Source of the DNA: Clostridiales bacterium
GTDB taxonomy: Bacteria; Bacillota; Clostridia; Oscillospirales; Oscillospiraceae
Assembly: GCA_029010715.1 (NCBI GenBank)
Contig: JAQXKZ010000010.1
Coordinates: 78,226 to 142,225, forward strand
Length of the DNA: 64,000 nucleotides
Reading direction: 5' to 3'
Both the position numbers and the translations under genes were made by a program. Positions 32,886 through 40,638 of the stretch are shown piece by piece; position 1 is the stretch's first letter, and every line of letters starts with the position of its first letter. The notes below the pieces were generated by a model that saw only the letters and a list, made by a program, of their open reading frames with translations, made no database searches and was not told the DNA's origin.

Positions 32886-33492
32886 CCTCCCTTGCAACCA
32901 CTCCGTAGAGAAGAATATCCAGAGCCTTTTTGCGGCGCCGGTCACACATGCCGAAGTCCTGCGCGCTCATCCCCGCGATCTGATCCTTGGCGTTGATAAA
33001 ATCCTGAAACTGCCGGAACGTGTCCACCACCTCTGCCATTGTGATACCGGGGCGGAGGGATAGGGATCGCAGCAATCTTTCCAGAATGCTGATATTCAAA
33101 GCGTCGAACTCCTGCTTTCTGGCCTGTATCTCTGCTGTGAGCTGAGCGGGCGGGGAGATAACCGCCTCGCGGAAGATGGGCTGGTATACCGGGTGTGTCC
33201 GGAAAAAATCCACACGGGCAGAGAAGTATCCCTCCAGCTGCGCCTCCGCAGCGCCCTGCGTAGGTACGTTGGCCTGAAGATATTCTGTCAGTTCCCGGAA
33301 GCACTCCTCCACACATGCCAGATACAGTTCGTCCTTGGTCTTGAAATAATGGTAAATAATCCCTTTGGAAATACCCTGCGCGCTGCAGATGGTATTGACC
33401 GAACTGCCTCCGTATCCCTGCTGTGCAAATTCCGCCAGCGCGCTGTCCATTATCCGGCGTCTGGTCTGCTGGTTTTTCTCAAGGCGTTTCAT
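32866..33492 (-). CDS. TetR/AcrR family transcriptional regulator
   Basis: A 208-residue repressor. The N-terminal helix-turn-helix is SSVNTICSAQGISKGIIYHYF after RRRIMDSALAEFAQQGYGG; the C-terminal domain is helical and variable. It directly precedes, and overlaps, the MATE exporter frame, so it should control drug-inducible export. ATG 33492 has GGAG about 9 bases upstream. Its promoter carries two inverted copies of a 25-bp near-palindrome, supporting autoregulation. Because the exporter is truncated, its target may now be only itself and the lipoprotein downstream. Confidence 0.92.
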   Translation of the reverse strand: MKRLEKNQQTRRRIMDSALAEFAQQGYGGSSVNTICSAQGISKGIIYHYFKTKDELYLACVEECFRELTEYLQANVPTQGAAEAQLEGYFSARVDFFRTHPVYQPIFREAVISPPAQLTAEIQARKQEFDALNISILERLLRSLSLRPGITMAEVVDTFRQFQDFINAKDQIAGMSAQDFGMCDRRRKKALDILLYGVVAREGESHVI

Positions 33493-33504
33493 GCTCTCAT
33501 CTCC

Positions 33505-33570
33505 AAAATATTGACCACATGGTCTATTTTTACGCAGTATAGCACAAATAGACCGGGTAGTCAATATTTT
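33505..33570 (-). promoter_or_regulatory. TetR/MATE promoter with two inverted operators
   Basis: On the minus strand TTGACT (33564-33559) and TATACT (33541-33536) are 17 bases apart. A 25-bp site (33546-33570) begins AAATAGACC and ends GTCAATATTTT; the same outer sequences occur in inverted orientation at 33505-33529, differing only in the middle 5 bases. One copy covers the -35 and spacer, the other the start region. Confidence 0.85.
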
Positions 33571-33653
33571 GCCTTATTACGGAATTCAGTATGTCTTTGC
33601 GTCAATATTATTCTGGTAAAAAGCGGCAGAACATGTAAAAAGCGCCGGCGTTC

Positions 33654-33682
33654 TTGAAATCGGGACGTACGTGTTATATAAT
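33654..33682 (+). promoter_or_regulatory. Promoter of the Ig-like surface protein gene
   Basis: TTGAAA (33654-33659) and TATAAT (33677-33682) are 17 bases apart, giving a leader of about 85 bases before the ATG at 33772. Confidence 0.75.
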
Positions 33683-33771
33683 ATTGAAAAGCTTTTCCTG
33701 CCTGTGGGCGTGACGCTCTCCGGCAGAATACAGTCAGACCGTGCTTTTTTACAAACAGAGGTAAACAGAGA

Positions 33772-34608
33772 ATGAAAACCAAGAAAATCAGCGCCCTTAT
33801 ACTGGCGCTCATACTTATTATCGCAGTGCTGCCTTTCGCCTACGCTGACGGCGAAGACGCTGACACGCCCCCTGAGCAGCCGCCCAGCACCAGCGTTGAG
33901 CCGACGGAGGAGCCAAGTACGCCTCCTTCAACCGTTCCGACCGAAGCTCCTTCGGTTGAACCTACCGCCGCACCGACTCCGACCGCAACCGCCGCGCCGA
34001 CTCCGACCGCAACTGCCGCACCGGCCGGCCCGGTCATAACGAAGCAGCCGACCGGCGAGAGCGTCAAGTCAGGCGGATCCGCGATGTTCATTGCCAGGGC
34101 TACGGATTACTCATGGTGTGCCTGGCGTTTCTACGACCTGCAGGGCAACGAAGTAGTTTTCGATAATATATGGGGCTACTTCCCCAATCTTAAGGTAAGC
34201 GGCGGCAACAGCGAGGTATTCACGATAGGCGACATTCCTCTTGAAATGAACGGCTGGACCGTCTGCTGTCTCTTCAGCAACGAGGACGGGATATGGACCT
34301 ACAGCGATGCGGTCAGAATATCCGTCACGGCCGCAGCCACTCCGTCGCCCAAGCACACTGTCAGGCCCTCGGCCAGCCCGTCACCCTCTCACGCGGCTTA
34401 CACGCTGCCGCCTCAGTCGGCCGCGCCGAGTCTATCTCCCACACCGGCTCCCGCTGCTTCCCCCGTACCCGAAGAGTCCGGCAGCACCGTCGCTCTTATA
34501 ATCGCGGCTATAGTATCGCTTATACTGATAATGTCCGGTGTAATCTTTGCGATTTTGTACTCAAACAGCCGTAAAAGACGGCACAAATCGCGGCACGGCA
34601 AAAAATAA
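33772..34608 (+). CDS. Ig-like surface protein with Pro/Thr linkers and C-terminal anchor
   Basis: A 278-residue secreted protein: signal peptide (KISALILALILIIAVLPFAYA), a Pro/Glu/Thr-rich stalk with two PTPTATAA repeats, one Ig-like domain from about PVITKQPTGESVKSGGSAMF to VRISV (residues 84-185), a second Ser/Pro-rich stalk, a membrane helix (TVALIIAAIVSLILIMSGVIFAILY) and a basic tail RKRRHKSRHGKK. The layout is that of a surface-displayed single Ig module held by a membrane helix. Binding partner unknown. It is alone on the plus strand, with its own promoter and terminator. Confidence 0.75.
   Translation: MKTKKISALILALILIIAVLPFAYADGEDADTPPEQPPSTSVEPTEEPSTPPSTVPTEAPSVEPTAAPTPTATAAPTPTATAAPAGPVITKQPTGESVKSGGSAMFIARATDYSWCAWRFYDLQGNEVVFDNIWGYFPNLKVSGGNSEVFTIGDIPLEMNGWTVCCLFSNEDGIWTYSDAVRISVTAAATPSPKHTVRPSASPSPSHAAYTLPPQSAAPSLSPTPAPAASPVPEESGSTVALIIAAIVSLILIMSGVIFAILYSNSRKRRHKSRHGKK
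33973..34020 (+). repeat. Tandem 24-bp repeat in the stalk coding region
   Basis: Two adjacent 24-base units beginning CCGACTCCGACCGCAAC (33973-33996, 33997-34020), differing at 2 bases, encode the PTPTATAA stalk repeats. Copy number could vary by slippage. Confidence 0.8.
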
Positions 34609-34646
34609 ATACTGATGCTGCATACACATTCCTGAATAACACATAA

Positions 34647-34683
34647 GAAAAGACCTGCGGTCCCCATGACCGCAGGTCTTTTT
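34647..34683. terminator. Bidirectional terminator between Ig-like gene and rsgA
   Basis: AAAGACCTGCGGT / ACCGCAGGTCTTT stem of 13 pairs with a 7-nt loop (34648-34682), A-rich on the left and T-rich on the right; serves converging genes. Confidence 0.88.
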
Positions 34684-34727
34684 GCCGCGCTCTCCGTATC
34701 TCATGCTGCCCCGGCATTATGCATAAC

Positions 34728-35744
34728 TCAGCGCTTCTTTCTGGCTTTGTTTATTTTGGATATGTTTTTAAACTTTTTCTCCTTTGCCGCGAGATAGCTT
34801 TCACTGCTGCCTTCATAGGTGTTTTCCGCGCACAGCTTCTTATATGAGTGCCAGCGCTCTTTCGAAAGCTCTCCGCTTTCCAGCGCCGCCTGTACCGCGC
34901 AGCCCGGTTCTCCCGTATGCGTACAGTCTCCGAAGCGGCAGGCAGCCGCCAGAGCCTCAATATCGGCAAAGGTCGTCTCTATACCGCTTTCCGAATCCCA
35001 CATGCCGAGCTCACGCATTCCGGGGGTATCTATAAGCGTCGCTCCGTTCGGCAGTAACAGCAGTTCCCTGCGCGTTGTTGTGTGCCGCCCCCTGCCGTCG
35101 CTGCGCAGTCCGTTTGTACCCTGACGCTCTTCTCCGAGCAGTCTGTTTATCATCGTCGACTTGCCGACTCCGGACGAGCCCACAAAGGCGAAGGTTTTTC
35201 CTTCCGTGATATACGGAGTGATCTGACTGTATCCGTCGTCCTCCATTGAGGAGGTAACTATAATATCGACTCCTATCGCAGTGTTTTTGACCTCTGCAAG
35301 CTTTTCTTCGAGATCAGCGCACAGGTCGGCCTTAGTCAGCACAACGACCGGTACCGCTCCGCTGTCCCATGCAACGGAGAGATAGCGTTCAAGTCTCCGC
35401 AGATTAAAATCATTGTTAAGCCCCATGCACAGAAAGACCGTGTCGACATTGGCCGCGACCGCCTGTTCACTCTTTGCCGAACCCGCGGCCCTGCGTACAA
35501 AAAGGCTCCTTCGCGGCAGCAGGCGCTGTATAACCGCGGTATCTCCGCCGTTTAGCTCCGCCATCACGTAGTCGCCCACAGCCGGGTAATCCGACAAGGT
35601 CAACACCTCATGCTGAAAACGCCCGGACACGACCGCCGTCTGTTCGCCATATTCGCCAAGGACACGGTACAGTCCCCTTTCCTGCATTGCCACACGGCAC
35701 AGAGAAAGCCCGGGGTATCCGGCCGCCAAATCATCATACCACAT
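34728..35744 (-). CDS. rsgA: Ribosome small subunit-dependent GTPase RsgA
   Basis: A 338-residue circularly permuted GTPase that acts late in 30S assembly. The N-terminal OB domain covers about residues 1-75, then G4 VLTKADL, G1 GSSGVGKST, a G2 segment GRHTTTRRELL and G3 DTPGMRE in permuted order, and the C-terminal zinc finger C-x4-C-x-H-x5-C as CRFGDCTHTGEPGC. Length is normal. The ATG at 35744 lies downstream of a promoter whose spacer is a perfect TetR-type palindrome, an unusual control for this housekeeping protein. A basic tail ends the protein (KKFKNISKINKARKKR). Confidence 0.95.
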   Translation of the reverse strand: MWYDDLAAGYPGLSLCRVAMQERGLYRVLGEYGEQTAVVSGRFQHEVLTLSDYPAVGDYVMAELNGGDTAVIQRLLPRRSLFVRRAAGSAKSEQAVAANVDTVFLCMGLNNDFNLRRLERYLSVAWDSGAVPVVVLTKADLCADLEEKLAEVKNTAIGVDIIVTSSMEDDGYSQITPYITEGKTFAFVGSSGVGKSTMINRLLGEERQGTNGLRSDGRGRHTTTRRELLLLPNGATLIDTPGMRELGMWDSESGIETTFADIEALAAACRFGDCTHTGEPGCAVQAALESGELSKERWHSYKKLCAENTYEGSSESYLAAKEKKFKNISKINKARKKR

Positions 35745-36045
35745 CTCTGCACTCCTGTTTCTTTTGATGTTATCTTTATATATCTGCGATTATAATGTAA
35801 ACGAGCGTTTACTGTCAAGCGCTTTTCTTTCGTTTACTGATATCAGTGAAATAGCTCGGTCAATACAGGCCATGCCTCATTTTACACGCGCACTTTGTTA
35901 TTCTCCGCAGGGAGCGTCAGTCGCAGTCCGGCAGCTGCCTGCCGAGCCCGCGCATCTATGTACCGCATCCTGTAGCAGGATGTGATGGACCTGCTAATAA
36001 TCCATTACTCTCCGTCATATGATGTACCAAAAGGAGTGGTGCAAA
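35745..36045. other. Divergent intergenic region upstream of rsgA and the deacetylase gene
   Basis: 301 bases. It holds the rsgA promoter with operator (35789-35818). The right part, 35830-36045, should contain the promoter of the polysaccharide deacetylase gene, but no confident -35/-10 pair was found; AAAAGGAG at 36030-36037 is that gene's ribosome binding site. Confidence 0.5.
35789..35818 (-). promoter_or_regulatory. rsgA promoter with operator palindrome in its spacer
   Basis: On the minus strand TTGACA (35818-35813) and TATAAT (35794-35789) are 18 bases apart. The spacer is the perfect inverted repeat GTAAACG-AG-CGTTTAC (35797-35812), nearly the same as the operators of the TetR-methyltransferase gene at 19718-19760. 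Confidence 0.85.
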
Positions 36046-36813
36046 TTGACGGAGTTTAAAAAAATTATACATAAGCACAGTACCGTGCTCTCGGCTCTTG
36101 GTACGCTGCTGGCTGTTGTCCTGATATTCTGGGCCGTGAACAGTCCAGCGATCGTCGGTGTGTCGGCTTCAAGCCGGCAGCTGCCCATTTATTGCGTGCA
36201 GCGCGACGACAAGGTCGTATCCCTGTCCTTTGACGCCGCGTGGGGCAACGAGGACACTCAGATCCTGATAGACATACTCAACAAATACAACATCAACACG
36301 ACCTTCTTCGTTGTCGGAGACTGGGTCGACAAATATCCGGAGTCCGTAAAGGCGCTGGCGGACAACGGCAACGAGGTAATGAACCATTCGTCCAATCATG
36401 CGCATTTTTCGCAGCTGAGCCACAGCGAGATAATTGCCGACATAAGCGCCTGCAACGATAAGATCGCCGCTGTGACCGGCGTCACCCCGACGCTGTTCCG
36501 CTGCCCCTACGGCGAATACGACGACCACGTTATAAACGCCGTCAACAGCATGGGCATGACCGCCGTTCAATGGGATGTGGACAGTCTTGACTGGAAAGGC
36601 ATATCCGCCGCCGACATACAAAAGCGCGTACTGAGCAAGGTGCAGCCGGGGAGTATAATTCTTTTCCACAACGCGGCCGAAAACACGCCCGAGGCCCTCC
36701 CCGGGATCATAGAATCGCTGCTCGCGGACGGCTATACCATCGTGCCCATTTCACAGATCATCCTGGACGGCGAGTACTACATCGACAACACCGGCCGGCA
36801 ATGTGTAAAATAA
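36046..36813 (+). CDS. Polysaccharide deacetylase (PdaB-like)
   Basis: A 255-residue NodB-domain carbohydrate esterase with an N-terminal signal anchor (TVLSALGTLLAVVLIFWAV). The catalytic motifs are SFDAAWGNE (motif 1, with Asp), NHSSNHAHFSQL (motif 2, H-S/T-x3-H), FRCPYGEYDD (motif 3), the DSLDWKG segment, and IILFHN near the end (motif 5 His). The start is TTG 36046 with AAAAGGAG upstream. Relatives deacetylate peptidoglycan, and PdaB is needed for spore survival; the short NodB-only layout fits that group. Transcription ends at the terminator at 36816-36857. Confidence 0.92.
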   Translation: MTEFKKIIHKHSTVLSALGTLLAVVLIFWAVNSPAIVGVSASSRQLPIYCVQRDDKVVSLSFDAAWGNEDTQILIDILNKYNINTTFFVVGDWVDKYPESVKALADNGNEVMNHSSNHAHFSQLSHSEIIADISACNDKIAAVTGVTPTLFRCPYGEYDDHVINAVNSMGMTAVQWDVDSLDWKGISAADIQKRVLSKVQPGSIILFHNAAENTPEALPGIIESLLADGYTIVPISQIILDGEYYIDNTGRQCVK

Positions 36814-36815
36814 AG

Positions 36816-36857
36816 AAAAGGGAGTGTCTTCCGCACGGCAGACACTCCCTTTTTTTC
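36816..36857 (+). terminator. Terminator after the deacetylase gene
   Basis: AGGGAGTGTCT (36819-36829) / AGACACTCCCT (36840-36850), 11 pairs plus flanking A-T pairs, followed by T6. Confidence 0.9.
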
Positions 36858-36976
36858 AGCCCTTCGCCGTACCGGCCCTGTCCGTGTTGCCGCGTTGCCC
36901 GCGCGGCAAATGACCGTTTTATTTGCGGCAGGGCTTGTGCATATGCGCCGCTGTGTTGTATACTGAGAGCGGTTAG

Positions 36977-37015
36977 CGGCTGCTGCTTCGGCGGCTGCGC
37001 TGACGGCAGCAGCCG
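36977..37015 (+). other. Leader hairpin upstream of the nucleosidase gene
   Basis: CGGCTGCTG (36977-36985) pairs with CAGCAGCCG (37007-37015) around a GC-rich loop, within a leader of about 170 bases. Not followed by a T-run, so not a terminator. A regulatory role is possible but unproven. Confidence 0.35.
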
Positions 37016-37133
37016 GGAGCTCTAATACTCCGTGAGGCTCAAACGTCTGCCGCAAAGCAGCAAATCTTCAGAAAAACAAATCAGAGCTGCCGCCGCGTGA
37101 TTTGCCGCGGTCAGGCGCACAGGAGAAATTGAT

Positions 37134-37817
37134 ATGACAAAAGCAGGTATGGTAGTGGCCATAGAACTGGACGCCGTGATAAACCGCTACGGAAAAGCCG
37201 CGCATGAGGAAGTCTGCGCCGGAATAGGCATTATGGAATACCGCACCGGGTACGGCGTTCTTTACGTTGCGCACTCAGGACCCGGTGAGATTGCCGCCTC
37301 AGCCGCCGCCTCAATACTCATAGGTCATTACGGTGCGGAAATGATAATCAACTTCGGCGTTGTCGGCGGTCTGACTCCGGATATGTCGCTTGCGCATACC
37401 GTCGTCGTTGACCGTGTCGTGCACTATGATTTCGACGCCCACGAAATCGGCTGGGGCGAGACCGGAAAGTACCCGGATCTGCCGGACCGTTTCATCCCGG
37501 TCTCCCCGGAGCTTGCCGCCGAAGCGCTGAAAATCTTTCCGGAACTCAGGGCTGTGACCTGTGCCTCGGCCGATAAATTTGTCGGCAGTCCTGCGAACAA
37601 GCGCGAGCTGCACCGCCTGTACGGCGCTCAGATCTGCGATATGGAGACCGCCGGAATCGCCCTTACCGCAATGCGCGCAGGCGTCCCGTGCCTCGTGATA
37701 AAAACCGTCTCTGACAGCGTCGAGGGCGGCGCCGAAGAATTCGGCAGAGAGCTGGCGCGCTCGTCAGCCGTCTGCATTGATATTGCTGACAGGATAATAA
37801 ACGGCATGCACAAATGA
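37134..37817 (+). CDS. 5'-methylthioadenosine/S-adenosylhomocysteine nucleosidase
   Basis: A 227-residue member of the purine/uridine phosphorylase superfamily, closest in layout to MTA/SAH nucleosidases. It shows VAIELDAVINRYG at the start, the conserved GPGEIAASAAASILI and INFGVVGGL segments, the ribose/base region ASADKFV, the CDMETAGIALTAMRAGVP motif with catalytic-site Met-Glu, and VIKTVSDSVEG with the purine-binding Asp. It recycles products of SAM-dependent reactions. AGGAGA lies upstream of ATG 37134. It is preceded by a long GC-rich leader and is alone on the plus strand. Confidence 0.88.
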   Translation: MTKAGMVVAIELDAVINRYGKAAHEEVCAGIGIMEYRTGYGVLYVAHSGPGEIAASAAASILIGHYGAEMIINFGVVGGLTPDMSLAHTVVVDRVVHYDFDAHEIGWGETGKYPDLPDRFIPVSPELAAEALKIFPELRAVTCASADKFVGSPANKRELHRLYGAQICDMETAGIALTAMRAGVPCLVIKTVSDSVEGGAEEFGRELARSSAVCIDIADRIINGMHK

Positions 37818-37827
37818 TCTGCGCAAC

Positions 37828-37859
37828 GCAAAACAGGACAGATAAAATATCTGTCCTGT
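37828..37859 (-). terminator. Terminator between nucleosidase and glycosidase genes
   Basis: ACAGGACAGATA (37833-37844) / TATCTGTCCTGT (37848-37859), 12 pairs with a 3-nt loop. The minus strand has TTTT directly after, the plus strand only CTCGTTTA, so it mainly serves the glycosidase operon. Confidence 0.75.
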
Positions 37860-37930
37860 CTCGTTTACGTATCAGGTATTTACTTTTTATACCGGCTCCG
37901 AATCGCGGCGCAGGGCCTCCGGCGGCGTAT

Positions 37931-39220
37931 TTATGCCTTCACTTCAAATATCAGGGGTCTGCCGCCGCACAGCAGCTTCCCGCCGCTCACTTCCACGCTC
38001 CCGCCGCTTATGAGCTCCGTATACCTCCCGTCCGGGACATCAATGCCGACCTCCGCACCTTCTGAGCGCAGGCTGAACACGCCTGCAAAGCGGCGCTCCC
38101 GGCTCCCGCGCTGCAGCACGGCTATGTCATGCTCATCGTCACCGGCGGCTATGAAGTAGTCCTCCCCGCCAAAACTCTCATGCTTTATCTCCGACAGGCG
38201 TCGCATGAACCCGCTCAAGTCCCTGCCGGTGCTCCTGTCTATCGGCTCTTTCTCAAACAGACTGGGCCGGTGTTCATTTTGAAATTCCTGTCCGGCGTAT
38301 ATCATCGTCGTACCTTTCAGAAAGTACAGGAACGCGGTATAGTTTTTGAGGTCGCCCTCGTTTTTCACAAAGGCGCATATGCGCGGCTGATCGTGATTCT
38401 CCAGAGCACGTAGCTTATTGTAGTTCGCCGGGTATATCGCTTCCTGAAAATTCAGCATGTCCAGGTAGTGCGTAAGGGCGATTTCCCCGCGCAGGTACTT
38501 GTCAAAGGCCTCCCGTACATCATAGTCGTACTCGATATCAAAGGCAGCATATTCGTCGTAGTCCAGCGCGGAATAGATGCCCAGGCGCCTTGCGCGGCTG
38601 CCATAGCTCTGGTGAACGGTCTCGGCGAGCCAGATACATTCCGGATTCACCCTCCCTACCTCTTTGCGTGCCGCTTTCCAGAACTCAAGAGGTACGAACG
38701 AGGCCACGTCGCAGCGAAAGCCGTCCACAATCCCGGCCCACATCTTCAGCGTTTCTGTCTGATAGTCCCATAGTGCGCGGCTGCCGTAGTCGAGGTCTAT
38801 TACATCCGACCAGTCGCCCATTTTATTGCCGGTCCTGCCGTCCTTATCACGGTAGAAGAACTCGGGATGTTCATTGAACAGCGTCGAATCGGGCGAGGTG
38901 TGGTTGTACACCACGTCTATCATGCACTTCATACCGCGCGCGTGTATTCCTTCCACAAGCGCCAGGAAATCCTCCATGGTCCCGTATTCGGGATTGACAC
39001 TGCGGTAGTCCCGGTTTGCGTACGGACAGCCGAGACTCCCCTTCTTTCCCTCGATTCCGATCGGGTGTATCGGCATAAGCCACACGATATCCGTCCCGAG
39101 CGCCTTTATCCTGTCAAGGTCCGGTATGACCGCGCGGAAGCTCCCCTCCCGCGTGTGGTTTCTGACATATACCGAGTAGATCACCTGATTCTGCAGTCTC
39201 TTATCGGTGTCAACAGCCAT
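37931..39220 (-). CDS. Alpha-amylase family glycosidase (GH13)
   Basis: A 429-residue TIM-barrel glycosidase acting on alpha-glucans or oligosaccharides. The conserved regions are DVVYNHTS (region I), GFRCDVASF with nucleophile D171 (region II), WLAET with acid/base E200 (region III), and ENHDQ with D277 (region IV). It has no signal peptide and is shorter than typical amylases, with only a small C-terminal beta domain, so it probably works in the cytosol on imported sugars or glycogen-derived chains. GGAGG precedes ATG 39220. It is 21 bases downstream of an NTPase gene and co-transcribed with it. Confidence 0.92.
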   Translation of the reverse strand: MAVDTDKRLQNQVIYSVYVRNHTREGSFRAVIPDLDRIKALGTDIVWLMPIHPIGIEGKKGSLGCPYANRDYRSVNPEYGTMEDFLALVEGIHARGMKCMIDVVYNHTSPDSTLFNEHPEFFYRDKDGRTGNKMGDWSDVIDLDYGSRALWDYQTETLKMWAGIVDGFRCDVASFVPLEFWKAARKEVGRVNPECIWLAETVHQSYGSRARRLGIYSALDYDEYAAFDIEYDYDVREAFDKYLRGEIALTHYLDMLNFQEAIYPANYNKLRALENHDQPRICAFVKNEGDLKNYTAFLYFLKGTTMIYAGQEFQNEHRPSLFEKEPIDRSTGRDLSGFMRRLSEIKHESFGGEDYFIAAGDDEHDIAVLQRGSRERRFAGVFSLRSEGAEVGIDVPDGRYTELISGGSVEVSGGKLLCGGRPLIFEVKA

Positions 39221-39241
39221 GATAAAACCTCCGCCGGGAAA

Positions 39242-39835
39242 TTATTTCACATATTCACTGACCCACCGGTCAAGAATACGCTTCGCCGCGGCATCGCCGC
39301 GCTGCTTCACCTCAATGACGGCACTGTCCTCGTCCTGCTCCAGCACGCAGCGCAGATTATCCGTCAGCATGATGTACTTGTCTCCGAGCCCGAAGCGGTG
39401 CTGCAGCTCTCTTGCGCTCTCGCTTCCCTTGAGCACGCCCACTATAGGCAGGTCGAGATTCAGGAAATCAGCGAGCGCATTGCGATACTGCGGTATCAGC
39501 ATCTCAAATCCGCCGAACTCGTCTATAACCGCGAAATCATAGTACTCCGCTTCTTTAAGCATCTGTGCCGCCGGGCCTCGGAATACCTCGTTGTCCTTAC
39601 CGGGCGGTACGGTGCCGTAATCGAGAAAACGCAGGCCGTCGTAGTACTGAAAATCCGCGGCAGCAGCCGCTGGATACAGCTCAAAGCCGCTCAGACTGCC
39701 GTCTGCGTTCAGGCTGCGCTCAGTTATATAGCCCCCGGCGTAGGCTATCGAGCCGCCAAGAGCCTCTCTTATCAGCGTGGTCTTACCGGTGCCGGAGGGT
39801 CCCGTCAGAAAAAGGTGTTTTTTCAATTTGCTCAC
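39242..39835 (-). CDS. P-loop NTPase (THEP1/NTPase_1-like)
   Basis: A 197-residue P-loop protein. Walker A is GPSGTGKTTLI at the N-terminus, YAGGYITERSL follows (the GF/Y-x-T/S-E region of the THEP1 family), and Walker B is FAVIDEFGGFEML. THEP1-like proteins hydrolyse nucleoside triphosphates; some are kinases. GTG 39835 is the longest start, but TTG 39826 (giving KKHLFLTGPSG) with GGGGTG upstream is equally plausible. It is the first gene of a pair with the GH13 glycosidase; the reason for the pairing is unclear. Confidence 0.82.
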   Translation of the reverse strand: MSKLKKHLFLTGPSGTGKTTLIREALGGSIAYAGGYITERSLNADGSLSGFELYPAAAAADFQYYDGLRFLDYGTVPPGKDNEVFRGPAAQMLKEAEYYDFAVIDEFGGFEMLIPQYRNALADFLNLDLPIVGVLKGSESARELQHRFGLGDKYIMLTDNLRCVLEQDEDSAVIEVKQRGDAAAKRILDRWVSEYVK

Positions 39836-40025
39836 CCCAGTAAATCATCTTTACGCTCAGATTATACCCATTGCGTAAGTCTTTGTAAATACGCACCGGC
39901 CCGTAATTTCACATTTGCCTGTTGTTTGCTTTTAATACATGCCCGGAACATTGCATCCCGTTATCCGTCATAAAAGCTGCCGGCGTCAATTGCGCCGGCT
40001 TCATTGAAGCATAAGGAGGAAAAAA

Positions 40026-40523
40026 ATGAAAAAGATCACTGCTGCCCTGCTTGCAATCGCGGCCTTGTTTTCTCTCGCCGCCTGCTCTGCGCAGACTTCT
40101 GCCGCCCCTGTCACCGCCGCACCCACCGAGTCTCAGCCTGCCGCTCCCTCCGCCGAAGCCAGTGCCGCCGCTCAGGCTGCAAACGGCAGCTATGACGACG
40201 TCTGGTATGAGCTGAGTCAGGAGGGACATGTGCTCACTGTCCGTCTCCCGTCGAACCCCACAACGGGTTATGATTGGTCATTTGAGATATCCAACAGTGA
40301 TATCATAGAGTTTCTCACCAACGAGTATGTTCAGGACAAGGCCGGAGAAGGCATGACCGGCGCCGGAGGCACATGGGTATCGAGCTTCGCCAACATGGGC
40401 AAGGCTTACGGCGACGTCACCATAAGCTTTAAATACGCCCGCAGCTGGGAGCACGGCGAACCGCAGGAGACCCGCACTATCGACCTCTTCGTCGACGAAA
40501 GCGGAGAAATCTCCGTAAAGTAA
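40026..40523 (+). CDS. Chagasin-family (I42) cysteine protease inhibitor, lipoprotein
   Basis: A 165-residue exported protein. The signal peptide ends in a lipobox LAAC (C20), followed by an Ala/Pro/Ser-rich linker (21-54). The rest is a chagasin-like domain: LPSNPTTGYDW (the NPTTG inhibitory loop at 77-84), GAGGTW (second loop) and FKYARSWE (third loop, RPW-like). Such proteins block papain-type cysteine proteases. An excellent AAGGAGG precedes ATG 40026. No papain-like protease is in the window; the inhibitor is surface-held and could protect against host or competitor enzymes, or against its own. Confidence 0.88.
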   Translation: MKKITAALLAIAALFSLAACSAQTSAAPVTAAPTESQPAAPSAEASAAAQAANGSYDDVWYELSQEGHVLTVRLPSNPTTGYDWSFEISNSDIIEFLTNEYVQDKAGEGMTGAGGTWVSSFANMGKAYGDVTISFKYARSWEHGEPQETRTIDLFVDESGEISVK

Positions 40524-40540
40524 ACAGAATAAGCTTTCAT

Positions 40541-40583
40541 CCTGCCCAAATATCAGACTTGCTCTTGATGTTTGGGCGGGTTT
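40541..40583 (+). terminator. Terminator after the protease inhibitor gene
   Basis: CCTGCCCAAATATCA pairs with TGATGTTTGGGCGGG (40541-40580) with G-U pairs allowed, 15 pairs, then TTT. Confidence 0.75.
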
Positions 40584-40638
40584 GGTATATTCTATTATAA
40601 GCTGACTTAAATAATCAAAAAGAACGGACAACTCTTAC

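Larger units (their letters stand above)
36814..37133 (+). other. Intergenic region before the nucleosidase gene
   Basis: 320 bases. The left end is the deacetylase terminator. TTGTGC (36928-36933 region) and TATACT near 36958 may be a promoter. The rest, about 170 bases, is a GC-rich leader with a 9-bp stem (separate entry) and a smaller CCGCG/CGCGG hairpin just before the ribosome binding site. No riboswitch class was recognised. Confidence 0.45.

Noticed and set aside
36928..37133. SAH or SAM riboswitch before the nucleosidase gene
   Set aside because: Some short matches (GAGGCTC, AAACG) but the required helices and conserved blocks of known classes could not be assembled, so no class is claimed.
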